DNA of 64,000 nt, from assembly GCA_902550555.1 (NCBI GenBank), contig CACCZR010000001.1, positions 1 through 64,000 of the forward strand, given 5' to 3'. The notes below the pieces were generated by a model. The model was not told the DNA's origin. It saw nothing but the letters and a program-made list of their open reading frames with translations, and did not search any database. The translations under genes were made by a program, and so were the position numbers. The stretch comes from an uncultured SAR116 cluster alpha proteobacterium (GTDB lineage: Bacteria > Pseudomonadota > Alphaproteobacteria > Puniceispirillales > Marisalimonadaceae). Shown one piece after another: positions 61,863-64,000 of this stretch (positions within the stretch are counted from its first letter, which is position 1; the number at the start of each line of letters is the position of its first letter).

Positions 61863-62123
61863 ATGTCTATTAAAATAACATTAATTGAAAATCACATAAA
61901 TAGAAATTTTAAACAATACAATATTGATGACTTTACCATTAAAGAAAATTTTGGATCAATTGAGAATTTTAAAACAATTTTAAGTAAGAAAAGATCAAAA
62001 GAGGATGAAGCTAACTTAATAGCTTTTTTGAATGAAATTAGACCAATAAATAAAATAATTGATATGAGAAAAAATAATCATAAAACAACTATTCATAAAG
62101 GATACGTTACAAGCTCAAATTGA
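61863..62123 (+). CDS. Hypothetical small protein
   Basis: A protein of about 86 residues, mostly helical and charged (SIENFKTILSKKRSKEDEANLI; LNEIRPINKIIDMRKNN). I chose ATG 61863 because AGGAG lies 6 nt upstream; the longer ATG 61848 would put that site inside the gene. No family recognised. Confidence 0.55.
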   Translation: MSIKITLIENHINRNFKQYNIDDFTIKENFGSIENFKTILSKKRSKEDEANLIAFLNEIRPINKIIDMRKNNHKTTIHKGYVTSSN

Positions 62124-62290
62124 TTTATTAAAATTGTTTTCAAATTTTTAAAACTTTTTTTAAATGCGTCTGAATTTATTCGACTCTGACTGATTATTTC
62201 GTCAAGGAGGTAGTTCCAAAAAATAAATCCTGTCATATAGTAGATTTTGATCTTTTGGAGATAATTTTAGATTTAAAAAAAAATATAAGA

Positions 62291-63343
62291 TTAATTGATA
62301 CTTCTTAAATAATTAACTGCATTATTTTTTTTATAAAAGTTTTTTAGTGGAACAATATATTTTTTGTCATCATTAAAAGAGAATAGTCCGTAGATATTAT
62401 AACTCATATCCCATCCTATTGAACCTCCACTATAATCACCAACGGAAATTAAAAAAGATGCCTCACATTTTCCAAAGATATGAGGTGCAAGATTTTTACA
62501 ATTTTTGAGAGGTATCTTAGATAAGATAGTATAAGAATATTCTGTACAAGAAGACTTAGTTGAACAAATTTTATTATGAATAGATTTATTAATTATTTTT
62601 GGATCAACATTAGTTGTTTTAACTATACCACCACCTCTTAAATTACCTTTAAAACAATCTTTTAGTGATGCTGCTAGATAAATTTTTTCATCCCACGAGG
62701 TATTGATAGGTTCTAGATTAGGTATTTCCTTACCTAAAAATTTTCCTGGATTATTTAAAAAATCATTATAATTTTTGATGTCGAACTTTTCTGAAAATTC
62801 TTCATAATTATCACCAGAAATCCATTTGGTTGAGAAACATTGAGGTGGGATAATCTTTTCAGATACTTTCCAACCAATAGGTAATTTTTTTTCTGAAATT
62901 ATTTCTTTTTTTGCACCCAAAATTGAAAAAATATACCATTTATTTTTATCTTTATCTTTGTTGAACCATATAGATCCGTTATCAAGCATAAATCCTCGCC
63001 ATCCAACCGGCGAACAAGGAGATTTGCTTTCAAGTAAACTATTTCGCCATTTGTCAGAAAAAATATCAGAGAACTTCTTATTATTTACAAAGTCTTTTCT
63101 TGGACCAGAAGTTAATTCTCCTTCAACAAGATTAAATATACTTTTAAGGTTTTTTTCTTTAACTAATTTTTTGATAGTTTCACCAAAGTTATATGCTTCT
63201 TCGGGATCGTAGTAATTCTTCCAAAATTCTGCATACTTTCTATCTTTTTCTACACAGTTTAAAGCACTTTTTTCTTTACTCAAAGTTAAGGAAGAATTTA
63301 AGCAAAACATAATTGTAAGAATTAGAATATATATATTTTTCAT
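62291..63343 (-). CDS. Secreted hypothetical protein, Cys-rich
   Basis: A protein of about 350 residues with a signal peptide (MKNIYILILTIMFCLNSSLT, cleavage near SLTLS). ATG 63343 has TTGGAG 7 nt upstream; a TTG at 63361 would include that site. It has around ten cysteines (including SALNCVEKDR, SPCSPVGWRGFMLDNG, CSTKSSC, LKNCKN, FGKCEASF) likely forming disulfides in the periplasm, plus a C-terminal SVGDYSGGSIGWDMSYNIYG segment. No family is recognised; not a clear enzyme. Downstream lies a short GC-rich inverted repeat. Confidence 0.7.
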   Translation of the reverse strand: MKNIYILILTIMFCLNSSLTLSKEKSALNCVEKDRKYAEFWKNYYDPEEAYNFGETIKKLVKEKNLKSIFNLVEGELTSGPRKDFVNNKKFSDIFSDKWRNSLLESKSPCSPVGWRGFMLDNGSIWFNKDKDKNKWYIFSILGAKKEIISEKKLPIGWKVSEKIIPPQCFSTKWISGDNYEEFSEKFDIKNYNDFLNNPGKFLGKEIPNLEPINTSWDEKIYLAASLKDCFKGNLRGGGIVKTTNVDPKIINKSIHNKICSTKSSCTEYSYTILSKIPLKNCKNLAPHIFGKCEASFLISVGDYSGGSIGWDMSYNIYGLFSFNDDKKYIVPLKNFYKKNNAVNYLRSIN

Positions 63344-63558
63344 AATCGTACTCCAATACAAATTATTATTATTAGTAAAAAAATTTGATCTTTCAACTAT
63401 GGTAAATATTAAATACCCCCTTGCCGAACTATTCCACGGTAACGGAATGGATTCAAAGTTACTATATTTATATAAATTTATAAAATTTAATTTTTATTTA
63501 AAAATTTTACTTCAAAAAAATATTTAACAAATATACCTAACTTAGTTAGAATTGAGAG

Positions 63559-63897
63559 ATGAAAAGTATATTTGTTTCATTAATCTTATTATTTTTTTTA
63601 TCAAGTTGTACTTCTAAATTAGATCATGAGAAAACTTTAAACTCATGGATAGGTTCTAAAGAAAGTACATTAGTTGAACAATGGGGAACTCCATCGAATT
63701 TTTATAAAACTGATGATGGTAAAAAGTTTTTAACTTGGAAAAATAGTTCACAATATTTGATAGGTGGTGGATATAATTATGGATATGGATATAACTATCC
63801 ATACTTAGTAACTTCTAACTGTGATATTACGATGATAATTGAAAAAGGAATAGTTACTTCTTGGAGATATAAAGGAAATAACTGTTACGATTATTAA
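63559..63897 (+). CDS. Small lipoprotein with Gly-Tyr-rich segment
   Basis: A 112-residue lipoprotein. The lipobox LSSC is at residues 14-17 after a hydrophobic signal. Then NSWIGSKESTLVEQWGTPSNFY, read as IGSKESTLVEQWGTP, a motif shared by many small outer-membrane lipoproteins of the SmpA/BamE-like group, and a GGGYNYGYGYNYPY segment. The C terminus carries CDITMIIEKGIVTSWRYKGNNC, with a likely disulfide. Lipid-anchored, periplasm-facing. Confidence 0.75.
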   Translation: MKSIFVSLILLFFLSSCTSKLDHEKTLNSWIGSKESTLVEQWGTPSNFYKTDDGKKFLTWKNSSQYLIGGGYNYGYGYNYPYLVTSNCDITMIIEKGIVTSWRYKGNNCYDY

Positions 63898-63920
63898 AAC
63901 AAACCTTAATCAGTTTGTTT
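63897..63920. terminator. 8-bp terminator-like hairpin between convergent genes
   Basis: AAACAAAC (63897-63904) and GTTTGTTT (63913-63920) pair with an 8-nt loop. The left arm begins at the last base of the lipoprotein stop codon, and the right arm lies inside the 3' end of the minus-strand reading frame that enters from the window edge. It could serve either strand. Confidence 0.5.
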
Positions 63921-64000
63921 GAGTAATTTTAAATAAACTTCCATATTTTGTATCAACTGATGGTTCAATTATAAATTTATAAATTTTACCCTTAGTTGTG
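63910..64000 (-). CDS. C-terminal fragment of a gene entering from the right edge
   Basis: The minus strand has an open frame from 63999 to TGA at 63910-63912, encoding TTKGKIYKFIIEPSVDTK and then YGSLFKITQTN. Codon use looks like the neighbours. Only about 29 residues are in the window, so no function can be assigned. Confidence 0.5.
   Translation of the reverse strand, partial: TTKGKIYKFIIEPSVDTKYGSLFKITQTN

Overview
The window is a gene-dense, very AT-rich stretch of an alphaproteobacterial chromosome. The alphaproteobacterial signs are a GcrA-type cell-cycle regulator, a 5-aminolevulinate synthase (Shemin-pathway HemA), a DksA lacking most zinc-finger cysteines, an Atm1-type ABC exporter beside a SUF operon, and a direct-repeat LexA box (GTTC-N7-GTTC) at recA. 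Low GC, short intergenic gaps, many 4-20 nt gene overlaps and many A/T-ending codons suggest a streamlined, probably marine, lineage. The species cannot be named from sequence alone. I saw no CRISPR array, insertion sequence, prophage or defence island.

Layout. 0-1 kb: end-truncated benzoate-CoA-ligase-like gene. 1-2.2 kb: an HtrA-like protein that has lost its catalytic triad. 2.2-4.9 kb: cobalamin riboswitch, btuB-like receptor and a DUF6580 membrane protein. 4.9-6.6 kb: an SDR-like protein, ferredoxin-NADP reductase and tRNA-Val. 6.7-13.1 kb: hupB, lon, clpX, clpP, tig and two tRNAs (protein quality control). 13.2-18.3 kb: aminotransferase, glnB-glnA and parE. 18.3-24.1 kb (minus strand): pepN, gcrA, aroE, msrB, a CDP-alcohol phosphatidyltransferase and a LysM protein. 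24.2-31.7 kb: LOG-family protein, an unrecognised 455-residue protein, aminotransferase, alaS, recA and dksA. 31.8-36.2 kb: hemA-hemH, tRNA-Gly, EamA permease, a signal-less solute-binding-like protein and a second PII gene. 36.2-41.2 kb: queA-tgt-queG (queuosine), kdsD and nadK. 41.2-48.4 kb: sufBCDSTA-atm1. 48.5-58.8 kb: hspQ, rpmF, tRNA-Ala, a molybdopterin-binding-like protein, trhO, a GlcG-like protein, cytochrome b561, a DNA glycosylase, a CysQ-Sua5 fusion, an FAD oxidase, lptD and a NIPSNAP protein. 58.9-64 kb: small and hypothetical genes, the least conserved-looking part.

The most unusual items are: (i) a compact element at 59.54-59.70 kb where a 14-nt Shine-Dalgarno sequence precedes a 15-codon ORF, can pair with the ORF's own codons, competes with a second hairpin and ends in a terminator-like stem; (ii) an in-frame CysQ-Sua5 fusion; (iii) the triad-less HtrA; (iv) five copies of a 7-bp repeat abutting the hspQ ribosome-binding site; (v) a perfect 15-bp inverted repeat covering the parE start codon; and (vi) a riboswitch-controlled btuB/DUF6580 pair that may be a minimal B12 uptake route.

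All functional calls come from recognising motifs by eye. No database search, folding program or codon statistic was run.
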